From JALZAI01 sp038207565 (GTDB lineage: Bacteria > Actinomycetota > Actinomycetes > Mycobacteriales > Jatrophihabitantaceae), in the NCBI GenBank assembly GCA_038207565.1, contig JBBQZQ010000004.1:93816-157815 (forward strand): 64,000 bases of DNA. The letters are read 5' to 3'. The notes under the pieces were generated by a model. The model saw only the letters and a list, made by a program, of their open reading frames with translations. It had not been told where the DNA came from and searched no databases. This document shows, one piece after another, positions 9,201 through 17,555 of the stretch. The position numbers were made by a program, and so were the translations under genes. Within the stretch, counting starts at the first letter, position 1. Every line of letters starts with the position of its first letter.

Positions 9201-11631
9201 GACGCCGCTCAGCGGCGCGGGGACCGTCAACGACGACCCCTCGACCACGGACTGCGACGAGAACCAGCTTCTTCTCAAGCAGCCCAACGGCACGATCCAG
9301 TACCGGCAGTTCAACAACATCGACCCGTCCGGCATCAACGGGCAGTCGGTCTACCAGGGCACAACCGGCCCCGACCGGGTGTTCGGCGGCAATGACAACG
9401 ACACCTTCTGGGGCGGCCCGGGCAACGACGTCATCGAGGGCAACGGCGGCGACGACGTGGCGCTCGGCGGTGATGGAAACGACATCATCACCGACCTCTC
9501 CGGCGCCGACGTCCTCAAGGGCGGCCCCGGCAACGACGCCATCGACGCCGGTATCGGCAACGACATCACGATGGGTGGCGACGGCTCCGACTTCATCAAC
9601 GGCGGCGCCAACGACAACGAGGCCTTCGCCGGACCCGGCAACGACTTCGTCATTGCCGGCCAGGGCGCTGACGCCGTGTTCGGTGACGGCGGCGACGACT
9701 GGATCGAGGGGGGCACCGGGCAGGACCTGCTGCAGGGTGACCACGGTGCGCCGTTCTTCGACGACCCGGGCGAAACCGCACCAGGCAACGACATCTTCAT
9801 CGGTCAGCCCGGCGAGAACGACTACGACGCCGAGGGCGGCGACGACATCATGTCGCAGAACGCGGCGGTCGACCGCAATGCGGGCGCCGCTGGGTTCGAC
9901 TGGGCGATCCACCAGTACGACACCGTCGGCGCCGACGATGACATGAACATCAACAACAACCTTGCCGGCGTGCCGATCCAGGTGGTCGTGAACCGCGACC
10001 GCTGGCAGGAGACCGAAGGCGACTCGGGTTCGGCGTTCAACGACGTCATCAAGGGCACCGATCGGGCTCCGTCCACCGTGGGTGGCGCTGGGTTCGTCGG
10101 CTGCGACGCGCTCGACCAGGCCGGTGTGGACCGGATCGCCGGGCTCGGCCAGCTCGTTACCTCGTTCCCGTCGCCGCTACAGCCGATCATCGACGCCTCC
10201 GCAGCCGGGCGATGCCCGCTGACAGGTGTGGGTGCAACGGCTACCAACGCCGGAAACGTCTGGGGCGAGGGCGACATCCTGCTCGGCGGGGCCGGTAACG
10301 ACACGATCACCGGTCGCGGCGCCAACGACATCATCGACGGCGATCGGGCCCTAACCGTGCGAATCAGTGTCCGCGACGCGAGTGGTGTCGAACTCGGCAG
10401 CACGGACCTGATGGAGAACCGGGCGGTGACCGGCAACTTCGGTCCTGGCACGACCGGCATGACTCTCCAGGCTGCGGTCTTCGCTGGGCTGGTCGACCCG
10501 GGCAACCTGGTCGCCGTGCGTGAGATCACGAATCCGACCACTGCGCCGAACTGCGGTTCTACCCCGGTCAACTGCGATACTGCGGTGTTCGCCGGGCCGC
10601 GTACCAACTACTCGATCACGGTTGTCGGCGGGGCGGTGACGGTCAGCCAGACCGGTGCCAACGTCGTAGGCCAGCGGATCAGCGATGGCACCGACACACT
10701 GCGCAACGTCGAGCGGCTGCAGTTCGGCACCTCGATCGTGAACCTGCTGCCCAGCGCTCCGACCATCGGCGTGGCGACAGCAGGTAACACAGGGGCCACA
10801 GTGCGCTGGACCACTCCAGCCGCAGTCTCGGTGCTGCCGATCACGAGCTACGAGATCGTGGTCAACAGCGGCGGGTCCGTCGTGCGCACGATCACCGGAG
10901 TCTCGGCCGCAGTTCGCGCCTTCTTGGTCACTGGCCTCACCAACGGCACCTCGTACACCTTCCAGGTGCGCGCGGTGAACGCGGTCGGTGTCGGGGCGTT
11001 GTCGGCGCAGTCCAACGCGGTGACCCCGTTCGGGGTCCCGGGTGCGCCGACGGGTCTCGCGGTCACCCGCGGTGACGGGACGTTCAACCTGTCCTGGACG
11101 GCGCCTGCCAACGACGGGGGCTCAGTGATCACCGGTTACCGGATCGACATCAGCTCGGGCGGCGTCCTTGTGCGAACGGACGTTCTCTCGAGCACGGCGA
11201 CCACTGCTACAGTCACTGGGCTCGTCGCGGGGACTACCTACGTCCTGCGGGTCAGGGCAGTGAACGCGCGGGGAATCGGGCCGGCCTCGACCGGCGTCGC
11301 GGCGGTGTTCGCCACCCACCCGGCAGCACCAGGAATCGGGACACCCTCATCGGGTGTCACCACCGACACAGCGGTAACTGCGACGGCCAGGTGGACGGCG
11401 CCTACCTCCACCGGCGGCTCGGCGATCACCGGTTACACGGTGTCAGCGGTGCCGACATTGGCCGACGGCACACCAACCGGTGGTAGTCCGACGCCATTCA
11501 GCGCAGCAGCCACCGTCCGCTTGCTCCAGGTCACGTTGACGGCCGGTTTCTACAAGTTCGAGGTGGTCGCCACCAACGCCGTCGGTAACAGTTCACCTTC
11601 GGCACAATCCACAGTGGTGCAGGCGCGCTGA
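6253..11631 (+). CDS. Giant secreted haem peroxidase with RTX repeats and FN3 domains
   Basis: An exported protein of about 1792 residues. The GTG start is chosen for its GGGGGAG ribosome-binding site and because it opens a signal peptide (VARGTRRPVAGFVAALL... to AASAAPG). Residues ~150-960 match the animal-type haem peroxidase fold: FFGQFFDHGVDQT carries the likely distal His251, EMEYQHLVFEEF is a conserved family stretch, and YRFGHSMLDD carries the likely proximal His667. Residues ~1036-1170 contain RTX/haemolysin-type Ca-binding nonapeptides (GGPGNDVIEG, GGDGNDIIT and others), with one more cluster near 1340. Three fibronectin III domains occupy about 1498-1792. No type I secretion genes are adjacent, so Sec export with the RTX part folding in extracellular calcium is more likely. 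Physiological substrate unknown. Confidence 0.9.
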   Translation: MARGTRRPVAGFVAALLTTGLAAAFTPVAASAAPGPIGAGFTVTTGDLAFILKQIKIAERHTTTLSPASPCSTLLNRAGDGIPDAEQVPDILTSYGLRTVDGSCNNLKAGGDNFAAADQPFLRLTDPVFRDAEPITSSLPVGAPGPTSYKQKKGNVVDSQPRTVSNLIDDQTSTNPAAVAAAEFPVRTQNAPGKFPCTTDPDPLATPPVEGVPANCVPSHQTLFIPNVTTDVGLSPPYNSLFTFFGQFFDHGVDQTVKSGAAVFIPLKSDDPLVTLGPDGKPNTGDEVQPQNAFMVLTRAQNQPGPDGVIGDRSPTTSPATACTALNTPAGCDESIDDVQNANNTDTPWVDQSQTYTSHPSHQVFLRAYLPSSVAGPFNASNPASVSTGKLLGGLPAGQTYLNSPDGTEGIGTWAAVKKQSAELLGLQLVDRDVTNIPMMAVDPYGKFIPGPARGLPQYVTATGLVEGNLASPVPVPANVLHFDTPFLTDIAHNADPSPQDTDNNPGTPPVAPTPDTDNTPSADFASQPAGTYDNEMLDAHFSCGDGRCNENIALSTIHQVFHSEHDRLVDYIKGVLENDTSSTGVAALAQWRALGVAGANGTGGYDYGERLFQAARFVTEMEYQHLVFEEFARKVQPAVRPFHVYSPDINPAVEAEFAHAVYRFGHSMLDDTVARTNGNGSDNSIRLLTAFLNPPELFNGGSAGTLGAKAGAGSVVMGSADQVGNELDEFVTETLRNNLLGLPLDLPAINMARAREAGIPPLNDVRRQIFATTNDGQMAPYLSWSDFGQHLKHPESLINFVAAYGQHPSITGATTLAGKRDAARAIVDPRPGDPAASPPIPADVQPGDAGDFMFSTGAWASNANGVTTTGLDSVDLWVGGLAEVTNLFGGLLGSTFNYVFQTQLENLQDGDRLYYLTRTPGVNLRTQLESNSFSEMIQRNTDNTNTLKADAFATADCKFQLGNITSPYNGSHTISMDATPPLTPLSGAGTVNDDPSTTDCDENQLLLKQPNGTIQYRQFNNIDPSGINGQSVYQGTTGPDRVFGGNDNDTFWGGPGNDVIEGNGGDDVALGGDGNDIITDLSGADVLKGGPGNDAIDAGIGNDITMGGDGSDFINGGANDNEAFAGPGNDFVIAGQGADAVFGDGGDDWIEGGTGQDLLQGDHGAPFFDDPGETAPGNDIFIGQPGENDYDAEGGDDIMSQNAAVDRNAGAAGFDWAIHQYDTVGADDDMNINNNLAGVPIQVVVNRDRWQETEGDSGSAFNDVIKGTDRAPSTVGGAGFVGCDALDQAGVDRIAGLGQLVTSFPSPLQPIIDASAAGRCPLTGVGATATNAGNVWGEGDILLGGAGNDTITGRGANDIIDGDRALTVRISVRDASGVELGSTDLMENRAVTGNFGPGTTGMTLQAAVFAGLVDPGNLVAVREITNPTTAPNCGSTPVNCDTAVFAGPRTNYSITVVGGAVTVSQTGANVVGQRISDGTDTLRNVERLQFGTSIVNLLPSAPTIGVATAGNTGATVRWTTPAAVSVLPITSYEIVVNSGGSVVRTITGVSAAVRAFLVTGLTNGTSYTFQVRAVNAVGVGALSAQSNAVTPFGVPGAPTGLAVTRGDGTFNLSWTAPANDGGSVITGYRIDISSGGVLVRTDVLSSTATTATVTGLVAGTTYVLRVRAVNARGIGPASTGVAAVFATHPAAPGIGTPSSGVTTDTAVTATARWTAPTSTGGSAITGYTVSAVPTLADGTPTGGSPTPFSAAATVRLLQVTLTAGFYKFEVVATNAVGNSSPSAQSTVVQAR

Positions 11632-11659
11632 CCTGAGTCCACCCCGAGAACAGGGGAAC

Positions 11660-11706
11660 GAGCACGGGCGTCGACAATCCCAGCCCCACCGTCGACGCCC
11701 GTGCTC
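11660..11706. terminator. Strong hairpin after the peroxidase gene
   Basis: Perfect 16-base inverted repeat (GAGCACGGGCGTCGAC and its complement) with a 15-base loop, 28 bases after the peroxidase stop. There is no U-tract, which is common for actinobacterial terminators. Confidence 0.75.
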
Positions 11707-11862
11707 GACCCTGTTGCCTGCGCCCCGCCAATCCCTCCCCGGCGGGGTGCAGGCCTGTTTCGGCCGGGAAGCCGCAGAGCTATCGGGTCACGGCCTGAGC
11801 CGCCGGGTAGGAGCACTGGGCGTTCGGGCATACCGGCAGAGAACCGCTACGAAAGGATCCCC

Positions 11863-12027
11863 ATGATCGCGTTCGTCCTGGCGCTGCTGCTCATCTGGAT
11901 CGTGATCGCCCTGATCGGCGTGATCGTCAAGGGGCTGATCTGGCTGACCATCATCGCCGGCGTCCTGTTCCTGGCCACGATCTTCTTCGGCGGTTCGCGC
12001 GCGGGTAGGCGGGGCATCACCCGCTGA
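11863..12027 (+). CDS. Small hydrophobic membrane protein
   Basis: A 54-residue protein made almost entirely of two hydrophobic helices (IAFVLALLLIWIVIALIG and LIWLTIIAGVLFLATIFF) followed by a basic tail (SRAGRRGITR). GAAAGG lies upstream of the ATG at a good distance. Resembles the small 'hydrophobic protein' family of actinobacteria; function unknown. It converges with the hydrolase gene at 12058. Confidence 0.7.
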   Translation: MIAFVLALLLIWIVIALIGVIVKGLIWLTIIAGVLFLATIFFGGSRAGRRGITR

Positions 12028-12057
12028 CCGCCGCACGGCGAGCGCGTGCTGACCGGC

Positions 12058-12861
12058 TCAGCCGTCGTCGGCGTGCAGGAACCGGGTGATCGTCGCGGCC
12101 ATCTCGGGTGCACGGGTGAGCAGGCCGAGGTGACCGTCCGGGTACACCTCGAGCTGTGCGCGCGGCAGGAGCCGGGCCATGATGCGCGCGTTCGCCAGTG
12201 GCACGATCGGGTCGTCCTCGCCGGCCAGCACGAGCGTGGGTTGCCGGATCAGCTTCAGGAACGGCAGGCTGGTCCAGCCTGCCGACCCGAGCAGTTGGAA
12301 GAGGTATCCGCGGCTGCTCCCCCCCTGCGCCTTTGGTTGCAGTGGCGAGTGCGTGTGGGGCAGGCGCATGCTGCCGCCGTAGATCTCTCCGGCGACCCGC
12401 CGCGCATAGACCGGGTCCTGATGCCGGCGCGGCGTCAACATGCGCAACAGCACGTGGGGCGCGCCGGGCACCATCAGCGAACCGGTGGCCGTTGCGACGA
12501 GCACGAGGCGCCGGCAGCGGTGCGGGTTCTGGAAGGCGAACTGCTGCGCCAACCCGCCGCCCCACGAGATACCGAGCATGTCGACACGGTGGTAGCCCAG
12601 TTCGTCGAGCGCCGATCCGAGCAGACTGGCCAGCGCCGGATAGGTGCAGGGCACGCGCGGCGTCGGCGATCCACCGACGCCCGGGGCGTCGAAGCGCACC
12701 ACCTCGATGGCCGGATCCAGCGCAGCGACGAACGGGTCGAATGCCTCCAGGGGCACGCCGATGCCGTTGGCCAGCACCAGCGGCGGGCCGCCGCCGGTAC
12801 CGGGACGCACCTGCACCCGCAGCTCGTGGCGGCCCAGCGTGAGCTGTCGAGCAGCGGTCAT
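12058..12861 (-). CDS. phaZ: Alpha/beta hydrolase, PHA-depolymerase (PhaZ)-like
   Basis: A 267-residue alpha/beta hydrolase. The nucleophile elbow GISWGG, the acid-loop block QPTLVLAGEDDPIVPLAN and the histidine block DGHLGLLTRAPE closely follow intracellular medium-chain-length polyhydroxyalkanoate depolymerases of the Pseudomonas PhaZ type, which release hydroxy acids from storage granules. Being last in a minus-strand operon with PHA synthase, acyl-CoA dehydrogenase and acyl-CoA ligase supports that role. It starts within the last four bases of the ligase gene (ATGA). A generic esterase is the alternative. Symbol by similarity. Confidence 0.78.
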   Translation of the reverse strand: MTAARQLTLGRHELRVQVRPGTGGGPPLVLANGIGVPLEAFDPFVAALDPAIEVVRFDAPGVGGSPTPRVPCTYPALASLLGSALDELGYHRVDMLGISWGGGLAQQFAFQNPHRCRRLVLVATATGSLMVPGAPHVLLRMLTPRRHQDPVYARRVAGEIYGGSMRLPHTHSPLQPKAQGGSSRGYLFQLLGSAGWTSLPFLKLIRQPTLVLAGEDDPIVPLANARIMARLLPRAQLEVYPDGHLGLLTRAPEMAATITRFLHADDG

Positions 12862-14348
12862 GCCTGCTCGTCCGGCGCCTTCACCTCGCGGCGCAGGATC
12901 TTGCCGGTCGGGCCCTTGGGCAACTCGTCGACGATCCAGATCTTGCGCGGATACTTGTACGCGGCCACCCGTTGCTTGACGTGCTCGCGCAGCTCCTCGG
13001 TCGTCACACTCTTGCCGGGCTTCAGCGCGACGGCCGCCCCGACCTCCTCACCGAGCTCCGGATGCGCCATCCCGACAACCGCCGCCTCGGCGACCGCGGG
13101 GTGCTCGTAGAGCGCCTCCTCGATCTCGCGGGGGTATACGTTGTAGCCCCCGCGAATGATCATTTCCTTCTTACGGTCGACGATCGTGTAATAGCCGTCC
13201 TCGTCGCGCGTTGCCAGGTCGCCGGAGCGGAACCAGCCGTCCGGAATGGCCGCCGCCGTCGCTTCCGCCTGCTGCCAGTAGCCCTTCATCAGGCCCTCGC
13301 CGCGGATCGCGATCTCGCCGACGTCACCCTCGCCGACATCCTTGCCGTTGTCGTCGACCAGACGCAGCTCCATGCCGCGCACCGGAATGCCGATCGTGCC
13401 GGGACGGCGCTCGGAATCGGGATGGTTGAACGACGCGACCGGCGCGGTCTCCGAAAGCCCGTAGCCCTCGAGGATGATGCAGTCGAATTCGCTCTCGAAC
13501 GCCTTCATGACCTCGACCGGCATCGCCGAACCGCCGGAGATGCAGGCGCGCAGCGTGGAGAGATCCGCCTTGTCGCGGTTCTCGTGGTGCAACATCGCGG
13601 AGTACATCGTCGGGACGCCCTCGAAGATCGTGACCTTGTCGCGTCCGATCACGTCGAGCGCCTTGCCACCGTCGAAACGCGGGATCAACGTGAGGCACGA
13701 CCCGGCGAGCACCGAGGCATTGAGGCCGCACGTGAGTCCGAAGACGTGGAACAGCGGCAGGCAACCCATGATGACGTCGTCCGGCCCGGCCTCGATCAGC
13801 GTCTCGGTCGTGGTGTGCGCGTTGGAGTCCATGTTGCGATGCGTGAGCTCTGCGCCCTTCGGTTTGCCCGTGGTACCAGATGTGTAGAGCACGACTGCGG
13901 TGTCCTCGTCGTCGCGCTCCACCAGCTCGGCAGGCTCGTCGGGAAGATCGGCCGGGCCCATCGCTCCCGCCACGATTGCCGTGATCCCTGCAGACTTTGC
14001 CGCTTCGTTGGCTGCATCGGCCATCTGCTCGCCCGCGACGATGACCTTGGCCCCGGAATCCGACACGTAGAACTCGACCTCGCGCCCCTTGAGCAGCGGG
14101 TTCATGGGCACCACCGTGGCGCCCGCGATCAGTGCGCCGTAGAAGGCGATCGGGTAGGCGGGGACGTTGGCCATCTGCAGACCCACCCGGTCGCCGGGCT
14201 CGACGCCCTGTGCCTGCAGCAGAGTTGCCATGCGCCGCGCCGAGTCGAGCAGCTCACCGTAGCTCAGTACCGCGTCGTCGAGACGGATCGCCGGGCTGTC
14301 GGCCTGCCGCTCTGCGGTGTCGAAGAGATTCTGCGCGAGGTTGGTCAT
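12858..14348 (-). CDS. Long-chain fatty-acid CoA ligase
   Basis: AMP-forming acyl-CoA synthetase of 496 residues, activating a fatty or hydroxy acid to its CoA thioester. The P-loop-like motif LYTSGTTGKPKGAELTHRN, the EGYGLSETAP block, the GEIAIRGEGLMKGYW/GWFRSGD region and the C-terminal catalytic lysine region GPTGKILRRE are all present. It overlaps the acyl-CoA dehydrogenase upstream and the depolymerase-like gene downstream by ATGA. In context it probably recycles acids released from PHA or feeds beta-oxidation. Chain-length preference cannot be read from sequence. Confidence 0.92.
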   Translation of the reverse strand: MTNLAQNLFDTAERQADSPAIRLDDAVLSYGELLDSARRMATLLQAQGVEPGDRVGLQMANVPAYPIAFYGALIAGATVVPMNPLLKGREVEFYVSDSGAKVIVAGEQMADAANEAAKSAGITAIVAGAMGPADLPDEPAELVERDDEDTAVVLYTSGTTGKPKGAELTHRNMDSNAHTTTETLIEAGPDDVIMGCLPLFHVFGLTCGLNASVLAGSCLTLIPRFDGGKALDVIGRDKVTIFEGVPTMYSAMLHHENRDKADLSTLRACISGGSAMPVEVMKAFESEFDCIILEGYGLSETAPVASFNHPDSERRPGTIGIPVRGMELRLVDDNGKDVGEGDVGEIAIRGEGLMKGYWQQAEATAAAIPDGWFRSGDLATRDEDGYYTIVDRKKEMIIRGGYNVYPREIEEALYEHPAVAEAAVVGMAHPELGEEVGAAVALKPGKSVTTEELREHVKQRVAAYKYPRKIWIVDELPKGPTGKILRREVKAPDEQA

Positions 14349-15529
14349 GAGAACGCCCCAGTTCCGGTGATGTCGCGGCCGACGATGAGGGTTTGCATCG
14401 TCTCGGTGCCTTCGAAGGTATGGATGGACTCGATGTCGGCCATATGCCGAATCACGTGGTACTCGAGCAGGATCCCGTTGCCGCCGAGCATGTCACGTGC
14501 CTGCGCGAGCACTGTTCTCGCCTTGGACGTGTTGTGCAGCTTCGCCAGCCCGGCCAGGGTCGGGGTGAGCATGCCCTGCTCTGCCAGACGTCCGATCTGG
14601 GCGCAGTAGAGCTGCATCGCGGTAACGTCGGCCAGCATCGCGACCAGCCGTTGTTGGACGATCTGGAAGCTGGTCAGCGGCTTGCCGAACTGCTTGCGCT
14701 GCTTGGTGTAGCTCAGCGCGGCATCGAAGCCGGCGACGGCGTGCCCGAGCGCCATCCACGCGCAGTCGCTGCGCGTCTTCGCGAGCACTCCCGCGCAGTC
14801 GGCGAACGATTGGGCACCCGGCAGCCGGTTGTCCTCGGCCACGCGTACACCGCTGAGCGTTATTTCCGCCTGCCAGACCGCGCGCAGTGATCCCTTGCCG
14901 GTGATCACCCGCGCGTCGAAACCCTCGGCGCCCTTCTCGACGAGGAACCCCTTGACCTGGTGGTCGTCGGTGTCACGCGCCCAGACGACGATGACGTCGG
15001 CGATGCTGGCATTGCCGATCCACTTCTTCCTGCCGTCGAGGACCCATCCATCGCCGTCGCGGCGGGCGGACGTCTCGAGGCCGATGGAGTCCGAGCCGTG
15101 GTCGGGTTCGGTCAGCGCGAAGGCGCCGATCTTGTCGCAGGTCGCCAGCTGCGGCAACCACCGCTGCTTCTGCGCCTCTGAACCCAGCCGGTAGATCGCG
15201 GACATCGCGAGCCCCGCCTGCACGCCGAGGAACGTCGCCAGGCTGCCGTCGCCGCGCGAGAGCTCCATCTGCACGAGCCCCGCGGAGATGGGGTCGAGAT
15301 CCGGGCAGCCGTAGCCCTCGATCCCGGCCCCGACCACGCCGAGCTTGGCCAGCTTCTCGACGAGCGGCCAGGGGAACTCGGCCCGCTCCCAGTAGTCGTT
15401 GATGACGGGGAGCACCTCGGTGTTCACGAACGCACGCACGCGCTCGAGGACGTCCTCCTGTTCCGGGGTGAACGGGTCGCGCAACGAGAAGTAGTCGGTC
15501 CCCAATGCTTCGCCGAAATCGATCGTCAT
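14345..15529 (-). CDS. Acyl-CoA dehydrogenase
   Basis: FAD-dependent acyl-CoA dehydrogenase of 394 residues. The start at MTIDFGEALG is preferred over the longer frame because AGGGGCG precedes it and the upstream frame overlaps the PHA synthase. The family blocks are FALTEPDHGSDS, DGRKKWIGNAS, the helix YTKQRKQFGKPL and IHTFEGTETMQTLIVGRDITG; the last carries the probable catalytic Glu in the position used by the glutaryl-CoA dehydrogenase/ACX4 subgroup. Sits between phaC and the CoA ligase in a tightly packed operon, consistent with supply or breakdown of acyl-CoA for PHA metabolism. Exact substrate unknown. Confidence 0.9.
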   Translation of the reverse strand: MTIDFGEALGTDYFSLRDPFTPEQEDVLERVRAFVNTEVLPVINDYWERAEFPWPLVEKLAKLGVVGAGIEGYGCPDLDPISAGLVQMELSRGDGSLATFLGVQAGLAMSAIYRLGSEAQKQRWLPQLATCDKIGAFALTEPDHGSDSIGLETSARRDGDGWVLDGRKKWIGNASIADVIVVWARDTDDHQVKGFLVEKGAEGFDARVITGKGSLRAVWQAEITLSGVRVAEDNRLPGAQSFADCAGVLAKTRSDCAWMALGHAVAGFDAALSYTKQRKQFGKPLTSFQIVQQRLVAMLADVTAMQLYCAQIGRLAEQGMLTPTLAGLAKLHNTSKARTVLAQARDMLGGNGILLEYHVIRHMADIESIHTFEGTETMQTLIVGRDITGTGAFS

Positions 15530-15539
15530 CGAGCGCCCC

Positions 15540-17240
15540 TCATTTCTGCCGCACGTAGCTGCCCGGCGCGGCTTCCAGCGACTCGTAGCCGGAACCACCC
15601 ACCTCGGTCGGAGCAGGCCGTTGTGCGCCGGTGTGTTCGCTCAACCAGGCGGTGTAATCCTCCCACCAGCTACCGGCCCGCTTCTCGGCGTTCTCGAGCC
15701 ACTTCTCGGCGTCGCCGGGCGTGTCTTCGCTGGCGTGGAAGGACGCCTTCCGGTTGCCGGGTGGATTGACGATCGCGGCGATGTGTCCACTCGTCGACAG
15801 CACGAAGCGGGTGGTGCCGCCGAACAACTGCGTGGTCTGGTAGCAGTTCTGCCACGGGCACAGGTGGTCGGCGACGCCGGCGACCACGTAGGAGTCCACG
15901 TCCACGGCGGACAGGTCGACCGGTGATCCGCACAGCGTCGCCGCACCCGGTTCGGCGAGCTTGTTGTCCTGCGCCAGCTCGATGAAGTCGCGGTGCAACC
16001 GGGCGGGCATCCGGGTGGTGTCGGCATTCCAGGACAGGATGTCGAAGGCCGGTGGCGCCTTACCCAGCAGGTAGTTGTTGACCCAGTAGTTCCACACCAG
16101 ATCGCGGGGCCGCAGCCAGGCGAAGACCTCGGCGAGCGAGGCCCCGTCGAGGTAACCCTGGCGGGCCGAGCGTGCGGTGGCCGCGTCGGTCGAGCGCTTG
16201 TCGGCCAACGCGGCGGGCGTTCCGGCCTGACGCTGGTCGAGGACGGTGACGAGCAGGGACAGCGCTGCGATGCGGTCCTGCTCCCCGATGGCCGCGAGGT
16301 GTGCCACGAGCATCGAGGTCAACATGCCGCCCGAGCACAGCGCGAGCAGCGCCGTGCGCTCGGTGCCGGTGATCTTCTCAACGGCCCCGAGAGCCTCGAT
16401 GACCGCCTCGGCGAACGCGTCCGTACCCCAGTCGGCACCGCTCTCGTCGGGGTTGCGCCACGACACCAAGAAGACGTGCTGTCCCGCGCGCACGAGATGC
16501 TCGACAAGGCTGCGGCCGGGCGCGAGGTCCACCACGTAGAACTTGTTGATCGTCGGCGGGACGATCAGCAGCGGCACCTCGCGCACCTGCTCCGTCTGCG
16601 GCGTGTACTGGATGAGCTCCAGCACCGGGTTGCGGAAGACGACGTGACCAGGGGTCACTGCGAGATCGCGTCCCACGACGAAGGCATCGGGCTCGACCAT
16701 CCGGGGAATCCTGGGGGCTCTCGCGAAGTCGCGCGCCAGGGCACGAGCGCCGCGGGTCAGGTTCGCACCACCGGTGTCGATGGTCGCCTTCCAGGCCGCC
16801 GGATTGAGCAGGACGTTGTTGGTCGGCGCCAGCGCTTCGACCGCGTTGTCGAGCAGGAACTGCACCCGGCGTTCGGTGCGCCAGTCGAGTTCCACCTCGT
16901 CGAGGAGCGCCTGAGTCGCCCCACCTGCCGCGAGGTAGGCCTGCACCACCCGGCGCATGACGGGATTTCCGCTCCACGCAGGGTCGGCGAATCGCTTGTC
17001 CTTGCTGTCGGGCGCGAGCTGTGAGCGGCCGATCGCCACCCGCGCCAGCTCGGCGACGGTGCCTCCCGCGACACGGGCGGTCGACGCCGGTGCACGCGCC
17101 ACGGCTGCCGCAAACCGCAGGCCGGAACGGCCGGGTAGCCAGCGTGCGATCGACCCGCCGGCATCGGCCAGCATGGTGTCCATCGGCGCCGCTGCGCCGA
17201 CCGCGTCGGCGCCACTCTGCTCGGTGCTGGTCACGTCCAC
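15540..17240 (-). CDS. phaC: Polyhydroxyalkanoate synthase
   Basis: PHA synthase of up to 566 residues, polymerising hydroxyacyl-CoA into storage polyester. The lipase-like box LLALCSGGM contains the catalytic cysteine (Cys302), with the partner residues Asp458 (GVADHLCPW) and His486 (STSGHIAAI). The first position of the usual G/S-x-C-x-G-G box is Ala here. The conserved region WRNPDESGADWG...AVIEAL is also present. The start is the GTG at 17240 or, more likely by ribosome-binding-site spacing (AGAGG), the GTG six bases later. First gene of the operon phaC-acyl-CoA dehydrogenase-ligase-depolymerase. No phasin or phaAB genes are in the window. Class II-like, by resemblance only. Confidence 0.92.
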   Translation of the reverse strand: MDVTSTEQSGADAVGAAAPMDTMLADAGGSIARWLPGRSGLRFAAAVARAPASTARVAGGTVAELARVAIGRSQLAPDSKDKRFADPAWSGNPVMRRVVQAYLAAGGATQALLDEVELDWRTERRVQFLLDNAVEALAPTNNVLLNPAAWKATIDTGGANLTRGARALARDFARAPRIPRMVEPDAFVVGRDLAVTPGHVVFRNPVLELIQYTPQTEQVREVPLLIVPPTINKFYVVDLAPGRSLVEHLVRAGQHVFLVSWRNPDESGADWGTDAFAEAVIEALGAVEKITGTERTALLALCSGGMLTSMLVAHLAAIGEQDRIAALSLLVTVLDQRQAGTPAALADKRSTDAATARSARQGYLDGASLAEVFAWLRPRDLVWNYWVNNYLLGKAPPAFDILSWNADTTRMPARLHRDFIELAQDNKLAEPGAATLCGSPVDLSAVDVDSYVVAGVADHLCPWQNCYQTTQLFGGTTRFVLSTSGHIAAIVNPPGNRKASFHASEDTPGDAEKWLENAEKRAGSWWEDYTAWLSEHTGAQRPAPTEVGGSGYESLEAAPGSYVRQK

Positions 17241-17555
17241 CTCTTCCGCTCGGGCCCGGGACGCACGCTGTGAGCGCGCTCACCCGTCGTTCTGCGACCC
17301 TACTTGTGCCTCGGCGGTGCGCACACACAGCGTCGGATCCAGCCGATCGAGGGCCGACCGGCGCAACGGCCCGGCATGGGACCCACGCACCTCAGCTGCT
17401 GGGCACGTCAGAACCTGACCGGCTACAACCTGCCAGTCGAAACCGGACCGGATTGCGCGACAACTGCGTCATGCTCGCCTTTAGCGCGCTTCGGAGCTTC
17501 CGTCCCCCGCCGGGGAGTCGACGGGACCCGGGGCGCGCTGCCCATTGCCTCGCGC
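17241..17555. promoter_or_regulatory. Intergenic region with perfect palindrome upstream of phaC
   Basis: A 315-base gap between soxG and phaC with no credible gene. It contains the perfect 14-base palindrome GTGAGCGCGCTCAC at 17270-17283, 30 bases upstream of the phaC start. This is a good position and size for a repressor operator controlling the PHA operon. No regulator gene is adjacent. Confidence 0.4.

Noticed and set aside
8371..9912. 513-codon minus-strand frame inside the peroxidase gene
   Set aside because: Val/Asp/Arg-biased shadow; the opposite strand encodes haem and RTX motifs.
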